Position numbers and translations under genes: made by a program. A stretch of DNA of 64,000 nt from Chamaecyparis obtusa (Eukaryota > Streptophyta > Pinopsida > Cupressales > Cupressaceae). This document shows positions 1-11,234 of this stretch, piece after piece. Position 1 is the stretch's first letter. Each line of letters opens with the position of its first letter. The stretch is from the NCBI GenBank assembly GCA_027943335.1, contig BSBK01001302.1:2057501-2121500 (forward strand), given 5' to 3'. The notes beneath the pieces were generated by a model. It was not told where the DNA came from, searched no databases, and saw nothing but the letters and a program-made list of their open reading frames with translations.

Positions 1-1244
1 ACCTTTCCTCTCAAGGTACACCTTGTCCAGAATATTTTGGTTTTAAGCCATGAATCATCAATGCCTTTCTCCTCTACATCCTCCTTCGCTAGAATAATCA
101 TTGTCCTCCACATCATGAGACTTTCTCCAATATCTGGGGACACTTCTTGTTCAAATCCTTCATTGTCAACCTGGGCTAGGTTCACTCTAGATGGCCCTCC
201 ATGATTTCTATCTTGCATGTTAAAATTGGAACACTCAAAGACCCTATGTCCTTCTTCTCTGCACCTAAAATAGGTGAAAGGCCTTCTCTGGTTTTCCCAG
301 CCTCTTTCACTTTCGTAGCCTCGACCTCTCTGAAACCCCCTTCCTCTTTCTTGATTTGGAGGATCTTGCCTAGTGTCTATAGTTTTTTCAAATCCTTGAA
401 AAGGCTCTCCCTAACCATTATTAGAACCTTCGTGAAATCAATTTGAGGTACCCCTTCGACCACCTCTATTCCTCTGGATATATTGCCTATTCTACTTTTC
501 TTTAGCCTTTAGAGCTAATTGATAGGCTTCCTCCATACTGTTAACATGATGCATGCTCAATTCATCTTGGATGGAGAATTTTAGGCCATTCACATATCTA
601 GAAGCCATCTGCTCATTATTTTCTTGATGCTCTATGTGCATGGATAGCTTCTGGAATTCATTTGTATAGTCTTGCAATGCAGACAAGTTTTGCTTCAAAT
701 TTTGGAACCTGTGAAAGAGGGTTTGTGAATAATCCAAGGGTAAGAATTTTAATTTGAGCTTTTTCTCCATCCTTCTCCATGTCTTAATCTTTTCCTTTCC
801 CTTTCTAGTTCATTCCTTTTGGAGGTTATCCCACCATATCATTGCATGCCCTTTTAATTTTGTGCATGCAAACTTCATCTTCTTTTCTTCTATCATAGGC
901 TTCCATTTGAAAAACTTCCCCATCTCATTTAGCCATTCTATTAGTTCTTCTGGCTTAAGACTACCAGCATAGTCTAAAACATCAATTTTTATTGCTTCAC
1001 TTCTTCATTCTAGAGCCCTAAGAACTCTATCTTCATAGCTCATTTCTTTTAGCCTTTCTTCTATATTTTCTTCAATTTGATCGGCACCTCTTCGATTTCC
1101 CTCTTCATCAGATTCATTCCCTCTTTCTATTCCTTGATTATCTAGTCTCTCATTGAGTTGTTCAATATGCCTCTGCATATCCAACATCAATCTTTTCATC
1201 GGCGTGACACCTCCTCTTCCTCTTTCTCTTCCTCTCCCAGCCAT
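1..1244 (-). pseudogene. Ty3/gypsy gag remnant, runs off the left edge
   Basis: Gag of an LTR retrotransposon, reading leftwards from an ATG at 1244-1242. The N-terminus is Arg/Gly-rich (MAGRGRERGRGG), followed by a helical stretch. After a stop near 1005 the same frame reopens at 770-492 with the Retrotrans_gag core (FLPLDYSQTLFHRF, then LKQNLSALQDYTNEF). Nearer the left edge a zinc-knuckle remnant FRCREEGHRVFEC can be read in which the first Cys is Tyr. At the very edge is the stretch that normally precedes the protease in this family. The copy is broken by stops. Protease, RT and integrase would lie outside the window. It is tied to the LTR at 1265-1844 by the primer-binding site between them. 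Family is confident; the exact lineage is not. Confidence 0.8.
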
Positions 1245-1250
1245 CCTCCT

Positions 1251-1262
1251 GCTCTGATACCA
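1251..1262 (-). other. Primer-binding site, initiator tRNA-Met type
   Basis: On the minus strand this reads TGGTATCAGAGC, the usual plant site complementary to the 3' end of initiator tRNA-Met. It lies two bases inside the LTR edge and seven bases before the gag ATG, so the leader of this element is extremely short. Confidence 0.85.
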
Positions 1263-1264
1263 AA

Positions 1265-1844
1265 TGATGTAGCCCAAATCCTTCAAAATAATAACTCCGA
1301 AAAAACACACAAGACAAAAGTTTTAGAATGCCAAATTCTTCATTAAACTGCTACAAATCTACTCTGCCTCTACAATGCAAGAAAAACAAATACTTATTAC
1401 AATTTTGAAAATTAGCATATTTGGCAGATTTTCAGGAAAAACATAGTTTTCCACTTTTGGTAATTTTCAAAACCCATCCTACGAATCCTAATTTTTCCCA
1501 AGAAAAGCCCCCAACTAAGGCAAGATGAATTACCAACTAATCTATGAGATCAAGAGTATGATTTTGAATTTATTACAAAAACAACTTTCTGAAAAATTGG
1601 AAAAAAAACATAAAAATCCAATTTCAGAGGCCAAGATGATATTTTAGGCTCCCAAAAAAATGTCAAAATGGCCACCAATTGAGTTGAGCTCCATCAATAG
1701 TCCAAATAGCTCCTCCTCACACAACTGCCTGTAAAATTTCAGCCAAAACCCACATCCGAGTCAAAAGTTATGACCCTCAAAAGTAAATCTCGACCAAAAC
1801 CCACATCTGAGTCAATAGCCTTGATCCTCGGATGGTCCTACATC
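1265..1844 (-). repeat. 5' LTR (580 bp) of the left-edge gypsy element
   Basis: The LTR is bounded by a perfect 8-bp inverted repeat, TGATGTAG at 1265 and CTACATCA ending at 1844. One edge abuts the tRNA-Met primer site. Because the element reads leftwards, this is its 5' LTR. Its partner and the matching target-site duplication lie beyond base 1, so CCTTC at 1845-1849 cannot be checked as the duplication. Confidence 0.85.
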
Positions 1845-2463
1845 ACCTTCCCCCCCTAAGTCACTAGTTAAAGGAACAAATACATCAATATATACAATGT
1901 TACCAATGCAAAAAGTTAGCCAAGAAAGACCAATTTCTCCAAAGTAGGAAAATGTAACGCGCAGATAGGTCAGGACCTAAATCATGAAGTGCCCCTCCAA
2001 AAGGATTTTAAATGAAGCACAAACCAACATGGAGGTCGGCTAAGAGTTTAGGAATATCGACCAATGAGCCAAAGAGGATCACAAACTAAGGAAATGGTTT
2101 GCAAGATGAGAAAACTCCAGCTAGCCGAGAAACATGAAGAACAAAATAGGTCTGAGCAAAAATCAAAGAGATTTCCACCAAGAGGAAATGGATCAAGATG
2201 CTAACCTAGAAAAAGATCTACTGTAATGCCAATAAGGTTTCATAATGTTTGTAAGGTAAAATGAGCCAAATCATAGAAATGCCACAACAAACATAGAAAT
2301 TGACTAAACAGGAACAAACTGAGAGAAACAAAAATTAGTTGATGCAAGATTGTCAAGAACCAAGGATGCTCATGCATCAAACACCCCTAGTGAGAAGAGA
2401 TGTTCCATGAGAGGAAATCATGAACATCTAACAAGAACTAGGATGTAAATCCCATGCTCATTC
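1845..2463. other. Spacer without a recognised gene
   Basis: This lies between the 580-bp LTR and the protease remnant. It probably contains post-protease sequence of the second gypsy fragment, but both strands are saturated with stops and I recognise no domain. Confidence 0.4.
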
Positions 2464-4380
2464 TTGATCCAAATGTCTTCCTCATTTGTATATTTCTTCC
2501 TCCTTACCTCATTTATTTCTTTTGCCAAATCCTTCAATTTCTCCTCTTCACCTTCTTTTCGTTGCCTCATATCTGCATATGGTAGTAAGGAAAATTTACA
2601 ATCACTTTATTTCTTCTTCTCGTCTGAGTTACCTCTTCCAAAAGACCCCATCTTATTTGCAACCAAGGTCTTCTACTACATAACTCTACCTCTATTACCA
2701 TCTGGTACCATCTTTTTTAGATGTACCCATAAGATCCTTCTTCAAATCTACATAATCATCTAGTATAATCTCTGCATTCTTCTTCTTAGAGCAACAACTC
2801 TTCACAAGACTTATGTTCCTTACTCCCTTCTCTTTCTCTTTCAAGGAAACCAAGTAAACTCCTACCCATTCTTCTCTATAGTAACCAAGTTCCTTCTACA
2901 ATCATCGATAGATCCTCTATCAAACTTCCAAGGTCTACCCAATAGAACATGACAAGAAATCATAGGAAATACATCACACAAGAATTCATCTCTAAAAAGG
3001 GCCAATATTAAAATTCACCAAGAACTTCTATTTTACCTATACTACATGATCATTTTGCGACCAACGTATCTTATAAGGAAAATGATTCCTTAGCCTCTTC
3101 AAACCAAGTTTCTCTACCATATCTTTAGATACCAAATTATTAGTACTTCCACTATCTATAATAACCTTAAAACACAGTTTACCCCTTGATTTGCATATAG
3201 TTTGAAAAAATATTCCTCATTTGTGTAGGTTTGGTCTCCTCTTTGGTATTCTCCATAAACATTCTCCTAAGCATTAGGTATTATCCCATCTTTGGTTGTA
3301 TCATACTTTCACCTTGTGCTCTAGTCACCTACTCTTGATGTGCCATAAAATTCTTTTTACCAATGCTTGTACTATATCTTGTGGAACATTCATAAGATCT
3401 ATGTCTAATTTCTCCACACTTGAAATGTTTACCTAGTAATTCCTTGTTGCTACTAATTTTCCTCTCTTTTCCTCTGGGGCTATTCTATTGCGTTCTCTTT
3501 ACTAAATCTTTTTTCTTAAGAGCATATTGGTAAGAATCCTCTACTTTGAAAATTATCAACATACTCATGTAATCTTCAATTTTAAATCTAAGGCCATTTA
3601 TATATATCCAACCACTTTCTTTGTAGTTATTTAACAGTGTCCAGATCTAATTTTTATCTTGTAAAATTCCTCAATATACTCTTTCACACTCATGTCCTAC
3701 TTCAAGTTCTACTTCTTGAACAACTCTAACTCATAGTCTTCTGGAATGAATTCATCCTTTAGTCTTGCAACCATCTGCCTCCTTTAGATGATTTTCATTT
3801 CACCATTTTCCTCTTTGTCCTTCTGCAACTCTTTCCACCATAAGGCAACATGTATTTTCAACTTAGTTTGTGCTAACCTAACCTTTTGTGGATCTCTAAT
3901 ATCTTTAAGATAAAAGTAGTCTTCCAACTCCCCTATCCAATCTATCAAATCTTCTAGATGCAATGAGCCAGAAAAGTTAGAGACCTCCATTCTACGACGT
4001 TTACTTACTTGTGCCATTGGTCTTAGAAATCGCTCTTTTCTCTCATCTGTTGGTCTTTCAACCTCTTCTGTCTCTAGTTATTTTGCGGCCTCTTCATATT
4101 CATCCTTTGGTTCCAGATTCCTCTGCAAACCAACTAATTCTTTCTAGATCTCATTCCTCGCCTCTGTTTTTAAAGTCTTCCATCATTTTCTCTATCCTTC
4201 TAGGGTTCATCATTTTCTATGACATCTCTCCCTTTACTCTGGTGCAAGTGCCTCATCTTGGCAATCTAATTACAAGGTTTCAATTTCCTCTCACTCAACG
4301 ATCTATTGAACACACTTACAACGGACCTCAAGTTAGCGATCTGCTCACCCACATGATGCCTTAAGGAATGAAACCCATCT
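2464..4380 (-). pseudogene. Second decayed Ty3/gypsy gag-protease fragment
   Basis: Minus-strand reading frames, full of stops and shifts, show gag in the best-kept piece 4017-3784 (MEVSNFSGSLHLEDLIDW, then a WWKELQ motif). Next come a zinc-knuckle remnant near 3430-3390 (FKCGEIRHRSYEC, first Cys lost) and an aspartic protease core near 3160-3110 (IIDSGSTNNLVSKDMVEKL). A linker near 2950-2880 then reads WVDLGSLIEDL, matching the RPWQYDR-type segment after the protease. No reverse transcriptase follows. Homology fades near 2460, and another LTR (1265-1844) lies beyond. No LTR of this copy was recognised. It is clearly older than the left-edge element. Confidence 0.7.
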
Positions 4381-4394
4381 CAAGGTTTGTAACC

Positions 4395-4407
4395 AGCTCT
4401 AATACCA
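4395..4407 (-). other. Degenerate primer-binding site of the second gypsy fragment
   Basis: The minus strand reads TGGTATTAGAGCT, one mismatch from the tRNA-Met primer site, just upstream of where gag-like translation begins. An LTR should start near 4408, but no clear LTR end was found there. Confidence 0.5.
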
Positions 4408-5100
4408 CCCAACATAGCCACAAAAGGAGGATTCTTAATGAGGATAGTCCAAACCATGCAACAAGAGACACACAACATAAATAACATCACAAGGTAGAAA
4501 GGAAGCAGGATCCAAAGTTTACATTATCATAAAGTTCACATATATCATAAAGTTCACAAATTATTGTAAAGTTTGCATTATCTAGGTACATTTTTACTTT
4601 AGGTGTTTTATTTATTTATTCTAGTTTATATTTTCTTTTGTGATGTGTGTAAGTACACATATATGTTTACACACACATGTTTAATTTTCTCCTTGTCTGG
4701 AGTTGTTTTTGTTTTCTACTTTTGAGTTTTATTTATTTTTGTTTAGTTTTTTTCTTTGAGGTCTTGTCACCCTTGGTTGGCATGTTTTCCTCCTCTCTCC
4801 CTCCCCTCTTCCCCTCTTTTTATTCCTTTCTAGGTCTACGATCTACAACTTTCTTTTCCTTTTCTCTCTTGCACCCCAATGATGCATCATGTAGTGTGGT
4901 TCAAAATGTTGATAGTAAAATAATGTTACAAAATCAAACCCATAAAAAAATACAACCAAAATTTTAGTTATAGACTTCTCATTTAATATATAATAACTAT
5001 TATAAATGAGTATGGATACATTAAAAAAAACCCCTTTTTGGTTTGAGATCATATACTTGTTTACAAAGTGTGATGGATTAAACATAAAGAAGATAAAATA
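4408..5100. other. AT-rich spacer with short repeats and a half foldback element
   Basis: It holds repeats of the phrase TATCATAAAGTTCACA (4528-4570), a pyrimidine-rich tract (4680-4870), and at about 4877-4945 a half copy of the foldback family described below (GATGCATCATGTAGTGTGGTTCAAAATG matches its inner arm). The short open frames here are low-complexity and unconvincing. Confidence 0.4.
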
Positions 5101-5188
5101 GAAAAATAATTCCTGACGACACATAATACCCATTAAGATAAAGAATTTAGAATTTCAAAATAATAGATTTGAGATCAATAATAAGATT

Positions 5189-5379
5189 CACAATTAGTTT
5201 CTGGATTCGATTGTGTGAGTTTTTTTTAGCATCGATGTTTCAGATCATTCCTACACTCTCTATTCCTGATGATGGATCACAAAGTGTGATCCCAAACATT
5301 GATGCTAAAAAAAACTCACACAATCAAAAATAGAAACTAATTCTGCGTCATAATGGATTGTGGAAATCTGATTTTGTTA
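5189..5379. mobile_element. Foldback MITE (191 bp), possibly Mutator-like
   Basis: It is flanked by a 12-base direct repeat AATAATAAGATT at 5177-5188 and 5380-5391. Inside, the left arm (5195-5245) and right arm (5285-5345) are inverted copies centred on TGTGTGAGTTTTTTTTAGCAT. The corresponding site in repeat A2 (near 7170-7180) is unoccupied. The long target duplication, rather than 2, 3 or 8 bases, points to a Mutator-type element. There is no coding sequence. Confidence 0.65.
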
Positions 5380-5904
5380 AATAATAAGATTGTCCCTCCC
5401 CCCAAAATACCTTTTTCATTAATTAATTATCTAAATGATCCCATAATTTCATTACTTGATTATTTATGTGACCACATAAAATCATATGAAAGATTTATAA
5501 ATCATAATTGTTAACAAATTTTAATAAAGAAATCTAAATTATAAACTTCTCATTTAATTAATGATTAAGAAATGCAATAAAATATTTATAAACAAGCCTA
5601 ATCACAATTTGTGTTCTCACAACTTTACTACCTTTCAATAAAAAATATACGAGTTAATTATTCATGTGAACTTAGCATTACAATCTATGAGTTGGGTGGA
5701 TTTATAAGGAATATTAACTTTGATGATTTAAAAACTTTACCAGATAAAGATTTCAAAGGGAGAAAAATTATGCAGTCTATAAATTAATGTCTGGTTTTAT
5801 GTTAGTTCTATGATTGTTGTTGTTTTCAACTGTATTATGTATTTTTATTTAATTTTATATATTTCAAAGCTATTAAATTTCCACAATCTATAAGAATGCA
5901 ATGA

Positions 5905-6052
5905 TAGATTTTGAATTCTATTGTGTAAAAAATTTCATCATCAACATTTCAGATAACACTCCCTTATTCATAATTAGGATGCAAGAGAACATAAGGAACA
6001 AAAAGATGATGTCCAAACGTTGATAATTTTTTTCACACAATAGAATCTAAAA
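5905..6052. mobile_element. Foldback element, same family (shared by A1 and A2)
   Basis: The left arm begins TAGATTTTGAATTCTATTGTG and the right arm ends CACACAATAGAATCTAAAAT, with an unrelated spacer between. A homologous copy sits at the equivalent place in A2 (7938-8073), so this insertion predates the A1/A2 duplication. Confidence 0.6.
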
Positions 6053-6194
6053 TTATTATTCAATTCTATATATTTATTTTTTTATTTCTTAAAAAAATAG
6101 ATTGGTTAGATTGAAATAATTATTTTTTTAATAACATTCATAAGGCCAAAAAAAAGAATATAGACCCCAAGACCCAACACAAAGCCTTGTAAAA

Positions 6195-6397
6195 TTTGTA
6201 ATCTTCTTTTCAAATTAGATCTTCTATAATGAATTTTGATGATGAAGTTTTCAATTTTATCCATTCTAACTTCCTCAAACAAAATAGTTTTGTAATCTTT
6301 TTTTCAAATTAGATCTTCTATAATGAATTTTGATGATGAAGTTTTCAATTTTATCCATTCTAACTTCCTCAAACAAAATAGTTAAATAATCAATTTC
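6195..6397. repeat. 103-bp tandem duplication
   Basis: Two nearly identical units, 6195-6297 and 6298-6397, each beginning TTTGTAATC and ending near AAACAAAATAG. The equivalent segment in A2 (about 8218-8310) is single, so the doubling happened within A1 and looks recent. Confidence 0.8.
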
Positions 6398-6964
6398 TAA
6401 AAATTTACTCATATATGAATTTGACAGATGAAATCTCCTACACATAATTAATATATGTATGTTAACATATGGCCATCAATCTCCTACACATAATTAATAA
6501 GAATTTGATTGAAATTCTTCTATCCTTGGAAATGAGTGGATATGAGTTATGACTATTGGAGCGGTCGTGTTCAAATCACTTTTATTTCTTTATTCGTATG
6601 GAAATAATAGTGAACGATTCTTGATTTATCACGACCTACTTTTTGGGAGATTTTGTTTTTGTACGCCAGTGACCATAACTGTTAGTTTTGTAGAACCACA
6701 ATTGTTCTTCTCTTTCCAATAATAGCTTACATAGATTTTTTGAGTGGTTTTATCGTTTAAGGTGGTGAGTTAATGACAATTTTTATTATTTTTATATAGT
6801 GATTCAAGATTAAAAAAAATTAAATAATTTTTATTTATTGAATTTAGAAGCAGTGAAAAATCAGTCTGGTAGATTGTAGAAATCCAATATCAATAAGTGT
6901 TATTTGATTTTATTTTTTTTAAATATCAATATCAGCAATCTATTCGAAATTATTAAAAATTTAT

Positions 6965-7098
6965 TTCAAAACAATCAAAACATAGTACAAATAATAGACA
7001 ATTGATTCCATTGTCCTTAGTCATCTTCTAACTACAACTGCTTGCATAAGAACATTTTATCCTTAGTTCATTAACATAACAAATCACGACCACAAAAA
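6965..7098 (+). other. Orphan copy of the terpene synthase distal promoter
   Basis: This segment aligns with 10978-11105 upstream of TPS1 and 23040-23175 upstream of TPS2. Shared blocks are CAAAACATAGTACAAAT, AATTGATTCCATTGTCC, GCTTGCATAAGA and AATCACGACCACA. It stops before the TATA region and no coding exon follows; repeat A2 starts directly. Where TPS1 keeps CG dinucleotides this copy mostly has CA, TA or TG, a pattern expected from decay of methylated cytosine. It therefore looks like a silent relic of a deleted or rearranged gene copy. Confidence 0.7.
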
Positions 7099-7612
7099 TT
7101 CCTTACGACACATAATATCCATTAAGATAAAGAATTTGTAATATCAAAATAATAAATTTGAGATCAATAATAAGATAGTCCTTCCCCACAAAAAGAAAAA
7201 AAAAAAAAAACCTTTTCATTAATTGATTATCTATGTGACCACATAATTTCATTAATTGATTATCATAAGATCATATGAAAGATTTATAAATCATAATTAT
7301 TAACAAATCTTAATAAAGAAATTTAAATTATAAGCTTCTCATTTAATATAGTGATTAAGAAATGCAATAGAATATTTGTAAAGAAGCCTAATCACAATTT
7401 GTGTTCTCACAACTTTACTAGGTTAAATGCACGAGTTAATTATTCATGTGAATTTAGGGTTACAATCTGTGAGTTGGTGGATTTATAAGGAATATTAACT
7501 TTGATTGACACATAAAGATTTCTTTCACAAAAGAGAAAAAAAAGTTATGCAGTTATGCAGTCTATAATAGTAATATCTTGTTTTCGTTGCTATTGTTAGT
7601 TCTATAATTGTT

Positions 7613-7844
7613 AATTTGCATTTGATTTTGGATCACACTCTGCAATCTATTATGAGGATGAGATAGTGTAGGATTTGAATAGCAAAATATATTGGTATAT
7701 TTTGCTATTCAAATTCTACACTATCTTATTCTGATGATGGATCGCGGAGTGTGATTCAAAATGTTGATACTAAAAAATCATACACAATCAAATTTAAAAA
7801 CAAATTTACATTTCAAATAGATTTTGGAAATCTGATAATGCTAA
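7613..7844. mobile_element. Foldback MITE (232 bp) with internal near-perfect hairpin
   Basis: It is flanked by a 12-base direct repeat TCTATAATTGTT at 7601-7612 and 7845-7856. The right end resembles that of the 5189-5379 copy (GGAAATCTGAT...). The centre (about 7660-7735) is a long hairpin built on GATAGTGTAGG, GAATAGCAAAATATA and their complements, with a loop of about four bases. The empty site is visible in A1 near 5812-5830. Confidence 0.7.
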
Positions 7845-7937
7845 TCTATAATTGTTGTTGTTTTCAGCTGTATTGTTTATTTGTATTAAATTCTATATAT
7901 TTCAAAGCTATTAGATTTCCACAATTCATATGAATGC

Positions 7938-8073
7938 AATTGTAATCATCAACATTCAGATAACACTCGGTGATTCATCAGGATGCAAGAGAACGTAAGG
8001 AACAAAAAGATGGTAGATCACAGTGTGATCCAAAACATTGATAATTTTTTTCACACAATGAAATCTAGAAATC
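7938..8073. mobile_element. Foldback element remnant in A2
   Basis: Counterpart of 5905-6052. The right arm CACACAATGAAATCTAG is kept; the outer part of the left arm is lost. Confidence 0.5.
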
Positions 8074-9294
8074 ATCATTCAATCCTATATATTTATTTTT
8101 TAATTTCATTAAAAAATAAATTCGTTAGACTGGAATAATTATTTTAAATAACATTCACAAAGCCAAAAAAAAAAAAATAGTCTATAAGCTCCAAAGACCC
8201 AACACAAAGCCTTGTAAGATTTGTAATCTCCTTTTGAAATTAGATCTTCTACAATGAATTTTGATGATGAAGTTTTCAGTTTTGTCCATTCTTACTTCCT
8301 CAAACAAAATAGTTAAATAATAGATTTATAAAAATTGACCCATGTATGAATTTGAGGGATGAGATCTCCTGTACATAATTAATATACGTTAACATATCGC
8401 CATTAAAAAAAACATCAGATTCATTCACTCCACGTGGCCATGAAAGGGAGTTCAACGGTGTGGGCGCTACAGACGCATTGATATAATTTTCAAGCATGGA
8501 GACAATGCAGAAAAAAACACAAGGAAATGAATTATTTTGTGGAATTCTACAGAAAGTCATAGTCGGAAACGTTTGGATTGAGATTCTTCTTCGAAATGAG
8601 TGGATATGACTATTCCTGAGGTCGTGTTTAGATCAGTTTCTATTTTCTGTATTCCTATGGAAATATTAGAACGATTCCTAATTTTTCGCGACCTATCCTT
8701 TTTGTACGCGGTTGACCACGACAAAAGTTCTTATTGTTAGTTTTGTAGAACCACAATTCTTCTTCTTTCCAATAATAGCTTACACAGATTTTTTCAGTGG
8801 TTTTATCGTTAAAGGTGGCGAGTTATGACAATTTTAAATTTTTATATAATGATTAAAGAATAATGTTAAGTTATTTTCAATTTTTCTTTTATATAGTGAG
8901 TTTTTGATGCAAATATTTTTATACAATTGAATTTAGAAGTAGTAAAAAATAAGTCTTGTAGATTGTAGAAATCTAATATCAGTAAGTGTTGTTTAATTTT
9001 TTTAAAAAAATAGTAATATTATATTGATATAAATGAGATTATGTATTGTAAATGTTAATAAAGTTTTGTAAAGAGAACAAAATTGAGTTTTTTAATAAAT
9101 TGTTATTATTCATTCATGATTTTTTGTTCTAGAAGTTGTCTTTTAATTGTTTCTTCCATTTTGTTTTATTTTTATGTTCTTATAGATGTTTCTTCTTCCC
9201 CTTTGGTTGAAGTTCTTGATCCAACCCCTGATGTTAGCTTTGATTTTCTTGTGGTTTTTGGTTCTTCATTGCTTTTAGTTGTTCTTGGTCTTAA

Positions 9295-9415
9295 CCATAA
9301 GGGTGTGGAGGAAGTCTATTTTGTTGGGAGTTGTATTATGAGTATTTCTCGTAAGGGTGTGGAGGAAGTCTATTCTCTTGGGAGTTCTATGAGTATTTCT
9401 CATGTGGATATGGAG
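9295..9415. repeat. Two-unit minisatellite of about 60 bp
   Basis: The unit AAGGGTGTGGAGGAAGTC ... GAGTATTTCTC occurs at about 9299 and 9353, with a partial third start. It lies inside a 113-codon open frame (9083-9424) that I do not accept as a gene because its composition is low-complexity and it has no recognisable family. Confidence 0.55.
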
Positions 9416-9424
9416 GATGCATAG

Positions 9425-11019
9425 ATTTACATTGATGTTCTTAACTCTATTCTTGTTGACATATCTTCTTGGTTTAGGAGTTCATTTATTGGGAGATTCT
9501 ATGAGAATCAACCTAGCAATAATAATTTATGAAATGAGATACAAAAGTTTAAAAAAAGAACCTAAAAGATTAAGTAATTAGGTGTGAAAATGCCTAAAGT
9601 GAAACAAGGTAGATAATGTGTACCTTTTTCACACCAACATTAATGACCTTACTCTATATCCCATTATTTTTTAACAATCCTTATCTTTGCTTTGATTCAT
9701 CTTCATATTATCATCTTATCTATATTGGAATACACACGCTTTATTTACACGCTCTATTTATTTATACTTACATGTTTATTTTCATTAACTTTATTGCTTA
9801 CTCATTATGCATAAATGAGTCTTATCTAACATTAATGGTCATCCTCACTAGATGATTTCCCTATATTGAGGGAAACCTTGTATCTTGATCTGTATCTCTA
9901 ATAAATATGTTCCCACATGTTTGTGATATAATTTTACATTTTTTTTAATGCTTACATGTATTATTTACTATGTTTTCTTTTCCTCCAATTCATCTCATTC
10001 TTTGTAAACATCTAGTTAGAAGAAAATTTATATTATCATATAGCTTTTTTTTTCTAAGAAATTTGAGACTTCAAATAGTTTTTATATAAATATTCCTTTT
10101 TATTCACATTTATGTCTATATTTTCTCTCCTTAGCTCAAGATTATTATCATAACCCTTTAGTTTATTTCTATGCTCTCATCGATCAACTAGTTCAATCCC
10201 GAGGCGATAAGATTGATCCAAAATTGAAGACAACTCAACACATATGTATACCATTTATTAATTTATGCTATCTAAAGATGTTTTCTTAAGCATCATCAAG
10301 AGGTTGTCAAATTAAGATCTCCTCATTGCACTATTGCTTACTTCAATCTATGTCATCCTTCACTGGTATCCAATTGAAAAAAAAAATCTTTAAGAACTTT
10401 GTTTCATTCTTATGTGCTCTATTTGTTTCCCAGCCATCTATTCCTTTATCATGTTCATACCTACAATTAAGTTGTGACAATCAATCCACGACAAACCTAT
10501 TCCAAATTATCACAAACAAAACACTTTAAATTGTTCTAAATTTCACATTGAATCTTTAATAGACCTTGTATAAAAGTAGAGGAATTTGCAAATTCTATTT
10601 ACAAAATGATGTAATGTAATACTATTAAAAATTATCCGACCAAATTCTATACATTTTTTATGCTAATCTATGATATTAATTTATTCTACCATATATAATT
10701 ATATATTTTCTATCATCAAAATAAACTTTATATCATTTTCACATGAATTATTTCATTCCTATTATATTATGTTATGGTCTATGCACAATCTAAAACATAA
10801 AAAATATATATCTTATCTCATCCCTTACTTTCCCAAGTTGCATTGTTCCCCTTACCCATGACTAGAATTCTATTATTCTTTCTTAATTTTACCTCAAATT
10901 TAATAGAATCATCTCATATTGAATCATTCCCTAATTATTATTACTTGATTTTACAAACTCCCAAGAAAGAAAAGAAACACAATCAAAACATAGTACAAAT
11001 ACTAGACAATTGATTCCAT
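9425..11019. other. Intergenic spacer upstream of TPS1
   Basis: AT-rich with no convincing open frame. From about 10090 it aligns with 22070 onward upstream of TPS2 (shared phrases such as TAGTTCAATCCC and CTCAAGATTATTATC), so the duplicated gene block begins at least 1.1 kb before the coding start. Confidence 0.55.
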
Positions 11020-11234
11020 TGTCCTTCGTCACCTGCTGACGACGATTGCTTGCATAAGAATTTTTGATCCTTAGTTCGTCAGCATAACGAATCACGACCA
11101 CAGGAAATCTCTAAACAAATCTCTTCAACGTACATCTCTCTTCTATAAAAGGCTTAGGAGGTGAAGTTTCTTTCCCATAATTCGCTCTGAGTTGAGTCTT
11201 TCAGTGTCACAAGTGATATATCTGGTGTTCTCTA
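11020..11234 (+). promoter_or_regulatory. TPS1 promoter with TATA box and three CGTCA/TGACG motifs
   Basis: A TATAAAA box lies at 11144-11150, about 85 bases before the ATG, which leaves room for a short leader. CGTCA at 11027-11031, TGACG at 11037-11041 and CGTCA at 11077-11081 match the core of the TGACG element bound by TGA-type bZIP factors and linked in plants to methyl jasmonate response. An in-frame TGA at 11214-11216 closes the frame before the ATG at 11235. Function is inferred from motif identity only. Confidence 0.55.

Larger units (their letters stand above)
5100..6970. repeat. Repeat A1, first copy of a ~1.9-kb spacer repeat
   Basis: The sequence from the ACACATAATACCCATTAAG motif near 5118 to about 6970 aligns by eye along its whole length with 7096-9060. 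Shared blocks include the segment around 5480-5640, the TTGTAATCTTCTTTTC segment near 6195, and the AATGAGTGGATATGA segment near 6530. Shorter, more diverged versions recur at about 19050-19690 and 20420-21040. No coding capacity is evident. Confidence 0.75.
7096..9060. repeat. Repeat A2, second copy of the spacer repeat
   Basis: Direct-orientation homologue of A1, starting in TTCCTTACGACACATAATATCC. It differs by its own foldback insertion (7613-7844), by lacking the one at 5189-5379, and by a single copy of the 103-bp unit. Its right part (8490-8620) also matches 21660-21800 upstream of TPS2, so the repeat belongs to the duplicated block around the synthase genes. Confidence 0.75.

Noticed and set aside
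4677..4967. 96-codon frames on both strands
   Set aside because: Pyrimidine tract artefact overlapping a foldback element remnant.
9083..9424. 113-codon plus frame as a gene
   Set aside because: Hydrophobic low-complexity start and a minisatellite in the second half; no family and no conserved counterpart in the TPS2 block.
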